In this document: piece after piece, positions 1 through 6,124 of the stretch
Layout of the letters: the number at the start of each line of letters is the position of its first letter
How positions within the stretch are numbered: position 1 is the stretch's first letter
Source of the DNA: CAIPAT01 sp037144075
GTDB taxonomy: Bacteria > Verrucomicrobiota > Lentisphaeria > Victivallales > Victivallaceae
NCBI GenBank assembly: GCA_037144075.1
Contig: JBAWXM010000176.1
Span: 1-10,438, forward strand
Direction: 5' to 3'
Length of the DNA: 10,438 nucleotides
Position numbers and translations under genes: made by a program
The notes under the pieces: generated by a model
What the model was told of the DNA's origin: nothing
The model's database searches: none
The model's input: the letters and a program-made list of their open reading frames with translations, nothing else

Positions 1-565
1 CTTCTAATCCTCGGTCGAATCAGCGCGAACTATTTTTCATTCGGAATTGCTGAGCAAATAGAGTTCACCATGAAGTGTTTAGCGCGGCATCGCAAAATAC
101 CCCTTAACCACGAAAGGTATCCGCAGAGCGTGGACACGAAAAAAAGGGGGAAATGTTATCCTCAGATGAAATAGATGAACGCAGATGAAAAGCATGAAGG
201 TTTAACGATACTCAGGATATACAGGATAAGAAAAGGCAGTCTTATCCCGCAGGCGCGGAAACATGAAGTTATTTTGAGAATTGCCGGCGAGGCGCATACC
301 TGAAGGTATGTAATGAACCGGCACACAAAGGCTCCGTATTGGCTGAATCTTCCAGGCATTATACCACATCCCAATCGGGCACATGGCCGCCGTACTCCAA
401 ATGCTCCAGATACGCACAAGAGATTGCTGCGCAATCATAAAAAACGCCTGGAAATCATGACTTTTAAAACTGCATTCGTCTTATCTGAGCCTGATTTACC
501 CGTTCGGGTTGACAAACTATCTAATTAGTAAAAAGACAATTGACAATTGGAAATGAAAATTAAAA
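1..565. other. Repeat-rich, apparently non-coding leader region
   Basis: I see no supportable gene in these 565 bases. The DNA is visibly AT-richer than the genes to the right. It is built of short words: TTAACCACGAAAGG (104-117), GGACACGAAAAAAAGG (132-147), a GATGAA series with the core GATGAACGCAGATGAA (about 163-200), and CTCAGGATATACAGGATAAG (211-230). CCACG (108-112) can pair with CGTGG (129-133). From memory, such words recur in intergenic DNA of several phyla, often near small GxxExxY or four-helix-bundle (23S intervening-sequence) genes, but no such gene is visible here. Frame 1 is open from the left edge to a stop at 172-174 (57 codons), but it crosses the repeat words and resembles nothing I know. 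Short ORFs on both strands between 162 and 528 overlap each other, lack ribosome binding sites and are not recognisable. An eroded gene on the minus strand (202-483 is open) cannot be excluded. Confidence 0.6.
282..323 (+). other. Nested stem-loop with symmetric internal loop
   Basis: The outer arms TGCCGG (282-287) and CCGGCA (318-323) are perfect complements. The inner arms CATACC (295-300) and GGTATG (305-310) pair perfectly around a TGAA tetraloop, with one further G-U pair (294/311). The two stems are separated by 7 unpaired bases on each side (288-294 and 311-317). Whether it acts as RNA structure, a repeat-type palindrome or a binding site cannot be told from one copy. Confidence 0.45.
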
Positions 566-575
566 ATGACAATTG
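535..575. repeat. TGACAATTG short repeat, three copies
   Basis: (T)GACAATTG occurs at 535-542, 541-549 and 567-575. The first two copies are fused, and the core CAATTG is itself palindromic. The stretch between the copies is almost pure A/T with scattered G. The third copy contains the start codon of the doubtful ORF at 566, so that ORF's first codons are repeat-derived. Confidence 0.6.
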
Positions 576-748
576 AAAAGTGGAGTTCTAAAGATCTAAA
601 TTGCGGGAGTTATAAAGTTTTAGAAGGCCTGGAAATAAGAAATTTGAAAATGGTTGTGCGCAGTGACTCTCTAAAATCTCCGGATGAGGTATTGCTCCAT
701 GCCTTAGATGGAGTTAAATTAAGGCGGTCTGAAAGCCGTAGAAGGTAA
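566..748 (+). CDS. Doubtful small ORF, 60 residues, upstream of rtcB
   Basis: This ORF of 60 codons ends 14 bases before rtcB on the same strand. I do not recognise the product. The translation is polar, has no membrane segment or signal peptide, and ends in a basic tail (LRRSESRRR). The ATG lies inside a TGACAATTG repeat, and the bases before it are A-rich with no Shine-Dalgarno-like sequence, so the first codons (MTIEK) may be non-coding repeat. It could be a small real protein, a leader whose translation couples to rtcB, a decayed fragment, or chance. The composition is AT-richer than the neighbouring genes, which argues for chance or decay. Confidence 0.2.
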   Translation: MTIEKWSSKDLNCGSYKVLEGLEIRNLKMVVRSDSLKSPDEVLLHALDGVKLRRSESRRR

Positions 749-760
749 TACAAGGTAATA
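742..760 (+). promoter_or_regulatory. Duplicated ribosome-binding-site segment of rtcB
   Basis: The nonamer AAGGTAATA occurs twice, at 742-750 and 752-760, separated by one C. The second copy places AAGG 7 bases before the rtcB ATG at 763 and is the likely Shine-Dalgarno sequence. The first copy carries the TAA stop of the small upstream ORF. The arrangement supports 763 as the rtcB start. Confidence 0.5.
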
Positions 761-762
761 TT

Positions 763-1980
763 ATGAAATGGGTGAAATTTGACGATTCAATGAAGATACC
801 GGTAAAGTCGTGGTGTGAAGAAATAGAGCCTGACGCGTTGAAACAGGCAGCAAACCTGGCGGCGCATCCTGCGACCTTTCATCACATCGCGCTTATGCCT
901 GACTGCCATGTCGGATACGGGATGCCGATTGGCGGAGTCATTGCCTGTGAAGATGTGGTTATCCCGAATGCGGTTGGCGTGGATATTGGTTGCGGCATGG
1001 TGGCGGTGGAAACCAGTGTTCCGGCAGAACTTTTCGCCGATATGAGCAAGCGCCGCGCAGTGATGAACACGGTTAAAGCGCTGGTGCCGGTCGGTGAAGG
1101 CGTAAGCCGCCGGGAGCCGGAGGAGTGGGACGGCTTTGAACAGTATATTGAATCATTTAAAGGCGAAAAACAGCCGCAATGGCCAAGCAGGCTGGACCGC
1201 TGCAATCTTGGAACGCTTGGCGGCGGCAACCATTTTCTTGAAATGCAGCATGATGAAGCCGGAATGATCTGGCTGATGATTCATTCCGGCAGCCGGAATC
1301 TCGGATACCGGATTGCAAGTTTATACCACGGGCAGGCGAAAAAACTTAATCAGCAGTTCCACGTCAGCCTGCCAGATTCCGACCTGGCATTTCTGCCGGC
1401 AAAAAGCGAGGAAGGGCATAATTATATCCGGGATATGAATTTTGCGCTGCGTTACGCGCTGGAAAACCGGCGGCGGATGATGCAGGGCTTCAAACAGGCG
1501 CTGATTGAAGCCGCCGGCAGCGCCGGGTTCAAAAAGGAGGTGAATATTCATCATAATTATGCGTCAATGGAAGAACATTTCGGGAAAAAAGTATGGATTC
1601 ACCGCAAAGGCGCGACCTCAGCGATGAAAGGCGAGACTGGCATTATTCCCGGCAGTATGGGAACTTCGTCATATATAGTCCGGGGGCTTGGCAATGCCGA
1701 TTCATTCATGTCATGTTCGCACGGCGCAGGCCGTAAAATGGGCAGAGGCGAAGCCAGCCGCAATTTATCCGTGGAGGAGTGCGACAGGGCAATGAACGGA
1801 ATAGCTTTCGACCGCTGGTCAAAATTACGTTCAAAATGGAAAAAAGGCGGAGACAAGGGGCTGCTGGATTTGAGCGAAGCGCCTTTGGCCTACAAGGATA
1901 TTGACGAAGTGATAAAGTCGGAACTGGATTTGATCGAGCCAGTAGTTAAATTAAGTCCGCTGGCGGTAGTCAAAGGGTAA
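763..1980 (+). CDS. rtcB: RNA-splicing ligase RtcB
   Basis: RtcB joins RNA 2',3'-cyclic-phosphate or 3'-phosphate ends to 5'-OH ends using GTP and Mn2+. In bacteria it is linked to repair of cleaved tRNA and rRNA. The protein has 405 residues, the usual length of the E. coli-type enzyme. Family signatures appear in order: the region around MPDCHVGYGMPIGGV (45-59), VGVDIGCGMV (71-80), GGGNHFLE (153-160), HSGSRNLG (174-181), HHNYA (263-267) and MSCSHGAGRKMGR (316-328). By comparison with E. coli RtcB, the metal ligands should be Asp74, Cys77, His157, His174 and His264, and the guanylylated residue His320; all are present. The start at 763 has AAGG 7 bases upstream. No archease, RtcA cyclase or RtcR regulator gene is adjacent, so the frequent rtc operon context is absent here. 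The C-terminus (DLSEAPLAYKDI onward) is typical of the family, so the gene looks intact. Confidence 0.96.
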   Translation: MKWVKFDDSMKIPVKSWCEEIEPDALKQAANLAAHPATFHHIALMPDCHVGYGMPIGGVIACEDVVIPNAVGVDIGCGMVAVETSVPAELFADMSKRRAVMNTVKALVPVGEGVSRREPEEWDGFEQYIESFKGEKQPQWPSRLDRCNLGTLGGGNHFLEMQHDEAGMIWLMIHSGSRNLGYRIASLYHGQAKKLNQQFHVSLPDSDLAFLPAKSEEGHNYIRDMNFALRYALENRRRMMQGFKQALIEAAGSAGFKKEVNIHHNYASMEEHFGKKVWIHRKGATSAMKGETGIIPGSMGTSSYIVRGLGNADSFMSCSHGAGRKMGRGEASRNLSVEECDRAMNGIAFDRWSKLRSKWKKGGDKGLLDLSEAPLAYKDIDEVIKSELDLIEPVVKLSPLAVVKG

Positions 1981-1986
1981 TTTTTC

Positions 1987-2054
1987 AGAAGCCAGAAGCC
2001 AGAAGCTAGAAGCTAGAAGCTAGAAGCTGGAAGGCAGGAAGGCGGAAGGCGGAA
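1987..2054 (+). repeat. Heptamer tandem repeat AGAAGC(C/T)
   Basis: There are two AGAAGCC units (1987-2000) followed by four AGAAGCT units (2001-2028). These grade into GGAAGGC-type units at 2029-2035, 2036-2043 (8 bases) and 2044-2050, ending with GGAA. The array fills most of the gap between rtcB and the glycosylase gene. The strand is strongly purine-biased. The gradual change of unit from left to right suggests slippage and drift of one seed unit. No terminator-like hairpin with a T-run follows rtcB, so read-through into the next gene is possible. Confidence 0.85.
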
Positions 2055-2089
2055 TAAATCCGGGAAGCAAAGAATAAGCAAAGGTTAAG

Positions 2090-2602
2090 ATGTCAAAAAT
2101 ATATTCGTTTCCGCCGTTTGCGGACAAAAGCGCGGACAAACTGATTCTCGGCTCAATACCGGGCGAAGAATCATTGCGTCAGCAGCAATATTATGCCCAC
2201 CCCCGGAATATTTTCTGGAAAATCATGGGGCTGATTTATGATTTTGATCCGGCGGCGCCGTATGAAACCAGGATATCCAGGCTGCTTGAAAACCACATAG
2301 CGCTGTGGGACACGGTGCATAATTGCCAGCGACCCGGCAGCATGGACTCGGACATCAGGAAGGAAAAGGCGAATGACTTCGAAACCTTTTTCAAAGAACA
2401 TCCCGGCGTCAAAAAAGTGTTTTTCAACGGACAGACGGCTCACCGGCTGTTTATGAAGCATACCCGGACAATGAACTTGCCGGACTTGGAGTTTCATGTG
2501 ATGCCGTCCACCAGTCCGGCCAATGCAGCGGCGAGTTTTGCCGCAAAGGTGGAAGCATGGAGCGCAATTAAACTTCCAGGTCAATTAAGGCGGGGTTGTT
2601 AA
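2090..2602 (+). CDS. DNA-deoxyinosine (hypoxanthine) glycosylase, UDG family 6
   Basis: This protein of 170 residues belongs to the uracil-DNA-glycosylase superfamily, most like family 6 (HDG). Characterised members remove hypoxanthine from deaminated adenine in DNA, starting base excision repair in the cytoplasm. The N-terminal motif LILGSIPGEESL (18-29) is followed by YYAHPRNIFWKIM (34-46). Asn40 fits the catalytic Asn described for this family, replacing the Asp of classic UDG. VFFNGQTAHRLF (110-121) is the central strand-helix unit, and MPSTSPANA (138-146) is the late substrate-loop motif. AAAGG (2080-2084) sits 5 bases before the ATG. The last 35 bases overlap the 3' end of the convergent kinase gene, and the final residues (about PGQLRRGC) look like a tail beyond the conserved fold. 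The substrate is inferred from the family. Confidence 0.88.
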   Translation: MSKIYSFPPFADKSADKLILGSIPGEESLRQQQYYAHPRNIFWKIMGLIYDFDPAAPYETRISRLLENHIALWDTVHNCQRPGSMDSDIRKEKANDFETFFKEHPGVKKVFFNGQTAHRLFMKHTRTMNLPDLEFHVMPSTSPANAAASFAAKVEAWSAIKLPGQLRRGC

Positions 2603-3758
2603 TCAATATGCGGCCGGTTGCGGTTTGCAGAAGATTTTCATGACCGGGGCTGATTGAAAAACAAGCGCAGCGTTTGAGAAATTCCGCAACTTCAGGAATG
2701 CCTGAACCGGGAATTTTACCTTCAATTTTATTGAAGTAAAGCGCACTCCGGCTGCCGTTTTTTTCCAGAATCAGCGGCTGACGGTGCGGAATCCCGTAAA
2801 ACTGCAAACGGAATGACTTCAGCCATACGGTTAAGGCCTCATCAGCAGACAATATGACTTTTTCCAGCCTGCCGGAGTTTAACGACTGAGACAGTTCCGC
2901 CGGAGGAATTAACGGTTCGGCGCATAAGGAGTGCCTAAGCAGATATTCCCGGCCGTCAACAGATGACGAAGTGACAAATTTCCTGTAACCTTCAAGTATC
3001 TGTTTGCGGCGTCTGGGCCATTCGCCGTTCAGAAATACGGCTTCCGCTTTCAATGCGGAGTGGAAATAGAGCACGGCATCTTCCGGCGTATTCCGGATGC
3101 CCATGAACAGCGCCAGTTTTTCCGCCTCGGCATCGCTGATTATGTCCCGGAAGGCCATGATGATCTTATACATGCGTTCCATTTGACTGACAGTAAGGCA
3201 TTCCGGCCTGGAGACACCGTATACGTCAACCAGCGCAAACTGCCCGGTTTTAGGACTGTAAAGCACGTTGCCCAGGTGAAAATCGGGATGAAAAAAGCCG
3301 GAGTAAATGAACATCTTCAGAAATATCGCCAGCTTATCGAGGAAAGCAGTATGGTCTTTGCCGCCGAGGATATATTCGCGCACCCAGAATTCCCAGGCGG
3401 TAACCGCGTCCGGAACAGCTTCGGAAAAGGTCATGCTCAAACAGCCGCTCCGCCCCCAGCCAAGGTATTTGACCACAGGTACCCCGGCATTCTCCAGTTG
3501 TATTGCGGTATTGAACTCGGATTGGGATTTGCAGCATAAGTACGCCCGCAGTTTATGCAGCAGATTCCGCGGCTGGTCCAGCTTGACGAAATACTGGTCA
3601 TTCACCTTGAATACCGACCGTACCGGATTGGATTTTACCGGCGATGATTTCAGGTGCTGTTCATACTGGTCGAACCAGGAGTCGAGCAATCCGGAAGCGC
3701 GCAGCCGCCATTTCCAGCCGCGTCGCATTTCTATGCTTAATCCTGTGCTGTCCGCCAT
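2568..3758 (-). CDS. Lipopolysaccharide kinase InaA/WaaP-family protein with long C-terminal extension
   Basis: This protein of 396 residues has a protein-kinase-like core of the LPS kinase type (WaaP/RfaP, KdkA, InaA). Such kinases phosphorylate heptose or Kdo of the LPS inner core at the cytoplasmic face of the inner membrane. Visible motifs are the ATP-binding Lys59 in YFVKL, Glu81 in the following helix, and a catalytic loop FFHPDFHLGNVLY (155-167) with His157, Asp159, His161 and Asn164. The DFG-like segment is LVDVYG, with Asp178. WaaP is about 265 residues, so roughly 170 residues after position 225 are extra and I recognise no domain in them. There is no signal peptide and no clear membrane helix. 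The start has a weak GGAA (minus strand, 3766-3769) 7 bases upstream; Met11 is an alternative. The gene is divergent from dgt and overlaps the glycosylase gene tail-to-tail. No other LPS genes are nearby, so the substrate is open. Confidence 0.8.
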   Translation of the reverse strand: MADSTGLSIEMRRGWKWRLRASGLLDSWFDQYEQHLKSSPVKSNPVRSVFKVNDQYFVKLDQPRNLLHKLRAYLCCKSQSEFNTAIQLENAGVPVVKYLGWGRSGCLSMTFSEAVPDAVTAWEFWVREYILGGKDHTAFLDKLAIFLKMFIYSGFFHPDFHLGNVLYSPKTGQFALVDVYGVSRPECLTVSQMERMYKIIMAFRDIISDAEAEKLALFMGIRNTPEDAVLYFHSALKAEAVFLNGEWPRRRKQILEGYRKFVTSSSVDGREYLLRHSLCAEPLIPPAELSQSLNSGRLEKVILSADEALTVWLKSFRLQFYGIPHRQPLILEKNGSRSALYFNKIEGKIPGSGIPEVAEFLKRCACFSISPGHENLLQTATGRILINNPALIDLEV

Positions 3759-3784
3759 ATTTCGATTCCGGGTTAATTGGTGTT

Positions 3785-3813
3785 TTTATAACTTACACCG
3801 GCTCTGTTTTAAA
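3785..3813 (-). promoter_or_regulatory. Possible promoter of the LPS-kinase-like gene
   Basis: Read on the minus strand, TTTAAA (3808-3813, 4 of 6 matches to the -35 consensus) and TATAAA (3785-3790, 5 of 6 matches to -10) are separated by 17 bases. The -10 lies 26 bases from the ATG at 3758. The site sits in the 160-base divergent spacer. The matches are modest and the DNA is AT-rich, so chance is possible. Confidence 0.3.
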
Positions 3814-3853
3814 GCCAATGCTAAAAAAACGAATTCTTTGCTTGAATAAGAAT

Positions 3854-3881
3854 TTTAACTCCTGACAAAGCGGTTTATATT
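3854..3881 (+). promoter_or_regulatory. Weak candidate promoter of the dgt-mutM-dus cluster
   Basis: TATATT (3876-3881, 5 of 6 matches to -10) is preceded at 16 bases by TTTAAC (3854-3859, only 3 of 6 matches to -35). It is 37 bases before the dgt ATG. It is the best pair I found in the divergent spacer, where a promoter for the rightward operon is expected. Regulation by an activator or another sigma factor cannot be judged. Confidence 0.2.
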
Positions 3882-3918
3882 ACGCTATTGGCTATGAACA
3901 ACACAGGAATTACTATTT

Positions 3919-5283
3919 ATGAACTGGAAGCGGCTTCTTTCATCAAAACGGCTGGGCAAGGCTGACGCTGACGCGATTTCCATGGGCAGATCGCCGTTTC
4001 AGCAGGATTTTGACCGTATCGTATTTTCCTCCGCTTTCCGCCGGATGCAGGATAAGGCGCAGGTTTTTCCGCTGGCCGAGAACGATTACGTCCGCACCCG
4101 GCTGACGCACAGCATGGAAGTGGCCTGCATCGGACGCTCAATCGGCGCCAACGCCGGAGTATTTATCTGTAAGAGCCACGATGTGGGCTCAATTCAGCCC
4201 AGCGATATCGGCGCGATCGTCGCCGCCGCCTGCCTGGCCCATGACATCGGCAATCCGCCGCTGGGGCATTCCGGCGAGGAAGCAATCCGCCACTGGTTCT
4301 GTCATTCCAGCGTCGCCGCTTCAATGAAAGCTGGAATGTCGCCACAGGAATGTGCCGATATTGAAAGATACGAGGGCAATGCCCAGGGGTTCAGAGTGCT
4401 TTCCCGGCTTCAGATGCCGGAAAATCCCGGCGGCATGCAGTTGACCTGCGCCACGCTCGGCGCGTTTACCAAATACCCGATGGCCTCGCTGATTGAGAAC
4501 CCGCCGTCCGGCGTTTCCGCTAAAAAGTTCAACTTTTTCCAGATGGACAAGGAATTGTTTGCCGAAGTCGCCGAAACCACCGGACTGAAGCGCATCCGCG
4601 ACAACGCCTACTGCTGGAGCCGCCATCCGCTGGCCTACCTGGTGGAAGCCGCCGACGACATCTGCTACCGCATTATTGACTTTGAAGACAGTCACATGCT
4701 TGGGATAATTGCTTATGAAGAGCTTGAAACGCTGTTCATGCGCATCATTGACGACAGCGAATTCCGCCGGAAACTTAAAGATATCAGCGAGCCCGAACGC
4801 CGGGTTGAACTGATGCGGGCCAGGACCATCGGCAAGCTCGTAAACCAGCTCACCGGCTGCTTTGAAAAACATCATGAGCAGATACTTCACGGCGAACTCC
4901 AGGAACCGCTGATAGAACTGATTACGGCTGCCGAGGCGTTGAAAAAGATCGAAAGCCGCAGCTATGAAGATGTTTATACCTATCGCCGGGCGGTGGAGAT
5001 TGAAGCCGCCGGTTTTGAGCTTACCCAGGGGTTGCTGGACGCCTTTACCACCAGCGTCAACGACGTTGCCGCCGCCAGACGCAGCGGCGGCAGGCCGCTG
5101 TACCGCAACAGCCGCCTGATGCTGCTGATTCCCAAACGCTACCGCAATGAGGACGATCCGCAATGGCTGGACAGCTCCTATGTCCGGCTGATGAATATCC
5201 TCGATTATATCTCCGGAATGACCGACTCCTACGCCGTGTCATTATTCAAAAAAATCAAAGGTATCTCCCTGCCGGGACAATAA
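3919..5283 (+). CDS. dgt: dGTP triphosphohydrolase (dGTPase), HD superfamily
   Basis: The enzyme hydrolyses dGTP (or related dNTPs) to the deoxynucleoside and triphosphate, adjusting the dNTP pool in the cytoplasm. It has 454 residues, within the family range (E. coli Dgt has about 505). The N-terminal block FDRIVFSSAFRRMQDKAQVF (31-50) is characteristic. The HD-domain metal ligands are His64 (RLTHSMEVA), His108-Asp109 (CLAHDIGNPPLGH) and Asp246/Asp247 (EAADDICYRI). YEGNAQGFRVL (151-161) is another conserved family segment. The start is supported by AGGA (3905-3908) 10 bases upstream, and the protein begins just before the conserved block. The gene ends in tandem TAA TAA stops (5281-5286), 14 bases before mutM. 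It is the first gene of a probable dgt-mutM-dus operon. True substrate preference is not deducible from the sequence. Confidence 0.93.
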   Translation: MNWKRLLSSKRLGKADADAISMGRSPFQQDFDRIVFSSAFRRMQDKAQVFPLAENDYVRTRLTHSMEVACIGRSIGANAGVFICKSHDVGSIQPSDIGAIVAAACLAHDIGNPPLGHSGEEAIRHWFCHSSVAASMKAGMSPQECADIERYEGNAQGFRVLSRLQMPENPGGMQLTCATLGAFTKYPMASLIENPPSGVSAKKFNFFQMDKELFAEVAETTGLKRIRDNAYCWSRHPLAYLVEAADDICYRIIDFEDSHMLGIIAYEELETLFMRIIDDSEFRRKLKDISEPERRVELMRARTIGKLVNQLTGCFEKHHEQILHGELQEPLIELITAAEALKKIESRSYEDVYTYRRAVEIEAAGFELTQGLLDAFTTSVNDVAAARRSGGRPLYRNSRLMLLIPKRYRNEDDPQWLDSSYVRLMNILDYISGMTDSYAVSLFKKIKGISLPGQ

Positions 5284-5284
5284 T

Positions 5285-5290
5285 AAGGAA
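5285..5290 (+). promoter_or_regulatory. Ribosome binding site deciding the mutM start
   Basis: AAGGAA lies 7 bases before the ATG at 5298. The reading frame stays open upstream to an ATG at 5163, inside dgt. However, mature Fpg needs Pro as residue 2, directly after the initiator Met, and MPELPEVET begins at 5298. The Shine-Dalgarno sequence and the catalytic requirement agree on 5298. Confidence 0.85.
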
Positions 5291-5297
5291 CAATACC

Positions 5298-6122
5298 ATG
5301 CCTGAACTTCCGGAAGTCGAAACTATCACCAGAGCTTTGTCCGCCAGTCTGACGGGCAAACATTTTACCGCCATCAAGACCTTTATTGCCGCCATCCGCT
5401 ATCCGCTGGATCTGGAAAACCGCCCTGAACTTACCGGACAGAAAATCGTTGCTGTCCGCCGCCGGGCGCGGTATATCATCATTGAGCTGGAAAATCGCCA
5501 GGCATTTGTCATGCACCTGGGCATGTCCGGCGCGATCAGAATAGTTCCTGCGGATGAGCCAAAAAGAAAGCACGATCATGTATTCTTCCATTTGAGCGAC
5601 GGCATGACCATGCGGTATGAATGCCCGCGCCGTTTCGGCTTCATTAAAACTTGTCTGCTGGACGCTCCCGGCGCTCATCCTTCCGTGCTGGTAAATTTGG
5701 GGGTGGAACCACTTAGCGACGAATTTACGCCGGATTACCTTTACAACAACCTGAAGAAACGTTCAATGCCGGTCAAAAATGCGATCATGGACAATAAGAT
5801 TGTGGTCGGAGTCGGCAATATTTACGCGGCGGAGTCGCTTTTCCTCAGCGGAATCAGCCCGCTCCGCAAGGCGTCCGCCGTAACCCGCGCCCAGTGCGTA
5901 AAGATGGTCAAGATCATCAAAGAAGTGCTTAAACGCTCGATTGAAGCAGGCGGCACGACTATCTCCGACTACAAGCAGGTGGACGGTTCCGAAGGCAAGT
6001 TTGTTCAGCAGTTAAAAATGTATGGCAAAGACGGGCAGCCTTGCCCCGAATGCGGCACGATTGTTCAGAAAGCCGTACTCGGCGGCAGATCCTCATGCTT
6101 CTGCCCGAAATGTCAGAAGTAA
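5298..6122 (+). CDS. mutM: Formamidopyrimidine-DNA glycosylase (Fpg/MutM)
   Basis: This bifunctional glycosylase/AP lyase removes 8-oxoguanine and formamidopyrimidines from DNA. The length of 274 residues is normal. MPELPEVET supplies the catalytic Pro2 and Glu3. Other expected elements are HLGMSG (73-78, with the intercalating Met76), PRRFGF (110-115, Arg112/Phe113), Lys160, GVGNIYAAES (171-180) of the helix-two-turn-helix region, and Arg264. The C-terminal zinc finger uses Cys249, Cys252, Cys269 and Cys272. One oddity: the RRAKY segment of E. coli Fpg (Lys57 counting Met) reads RRARY here, with Arg58 replacing the conserved Lys (codon CGG, 5469-5471). The substitution keeps the positive charge and everything else is intact, so I expect an active enzyme. 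The gene follows dgt by 14 bases and precedes dus by 2, implying co-transcription. Confidence 0.96.
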   Translation: MPELPEVETITRALSASLTGKHFTAIKTFIAAIRYPLDLENRPELTGQKIVAVRRRARYIIIELENRQAFVMHLGMSGAIRIVPADEPKRKHDHVFFHLSDGMTMRYECPRRFGFIKTCLLDAPGAHPSVLVNLGVEPLSDEFTPDYLYNNLKKRSMPVKNAIMDNKIVVGVGNIYAAESLFLSGISPLRKASAVTRAQCVKMVKIIKEVLKRSIEAGGTTISDYKQVDGSEGKFVQQLKMYGKDGQPCPECGTIVQKAVLGGRSSCFCPKCQK

Positions 6123-6124
6123 CC

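Noticed and set aside
498..509. Small hairpin ACCC-GTTC-GGGT as terminator
   Set aside because: Only four base pairs and no T-run after it; the following bases are TGACAAAC.
313..528. Plus-strand ORF of 71 codons in the leader region
   Set aside because: No ribosome binding site, not recognisable, and its start lies within the nested stem-loop; overlapping minus-strand frames are equally open.
509..566. Two perfect TTGACA hexamers (509-514 and 540-545) as promoters for the small ORF and rtcB
   Set aside because: Neither has an acceptable -10 at 16-18 bases, and the second is part of the TGACAATTG repeat in AT-rich DNA.
1987..2054. CRISPR-like array
   Set aside because: Units are 7-8 bases in direct tandem without spacers; this is a microsatellite-type repeat and no cas gene is present.
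2090..3758. Glycosylase plus kinase as a defence or conflict module
   Set aside because: Both match known housekeeping families, they are convergent rather than co-transcribed, and no mobile-element or defence genes surround them.
4321..5163. Long minus-strand ORF of 280 codons opposite dgt
   Set aside because: It is a shadow of dgt: composition is Ala/Gly/Val/Phe-rich in the pattern of a reversed coding frame, while dgt carries full HD-domain motifs on the plus strand.
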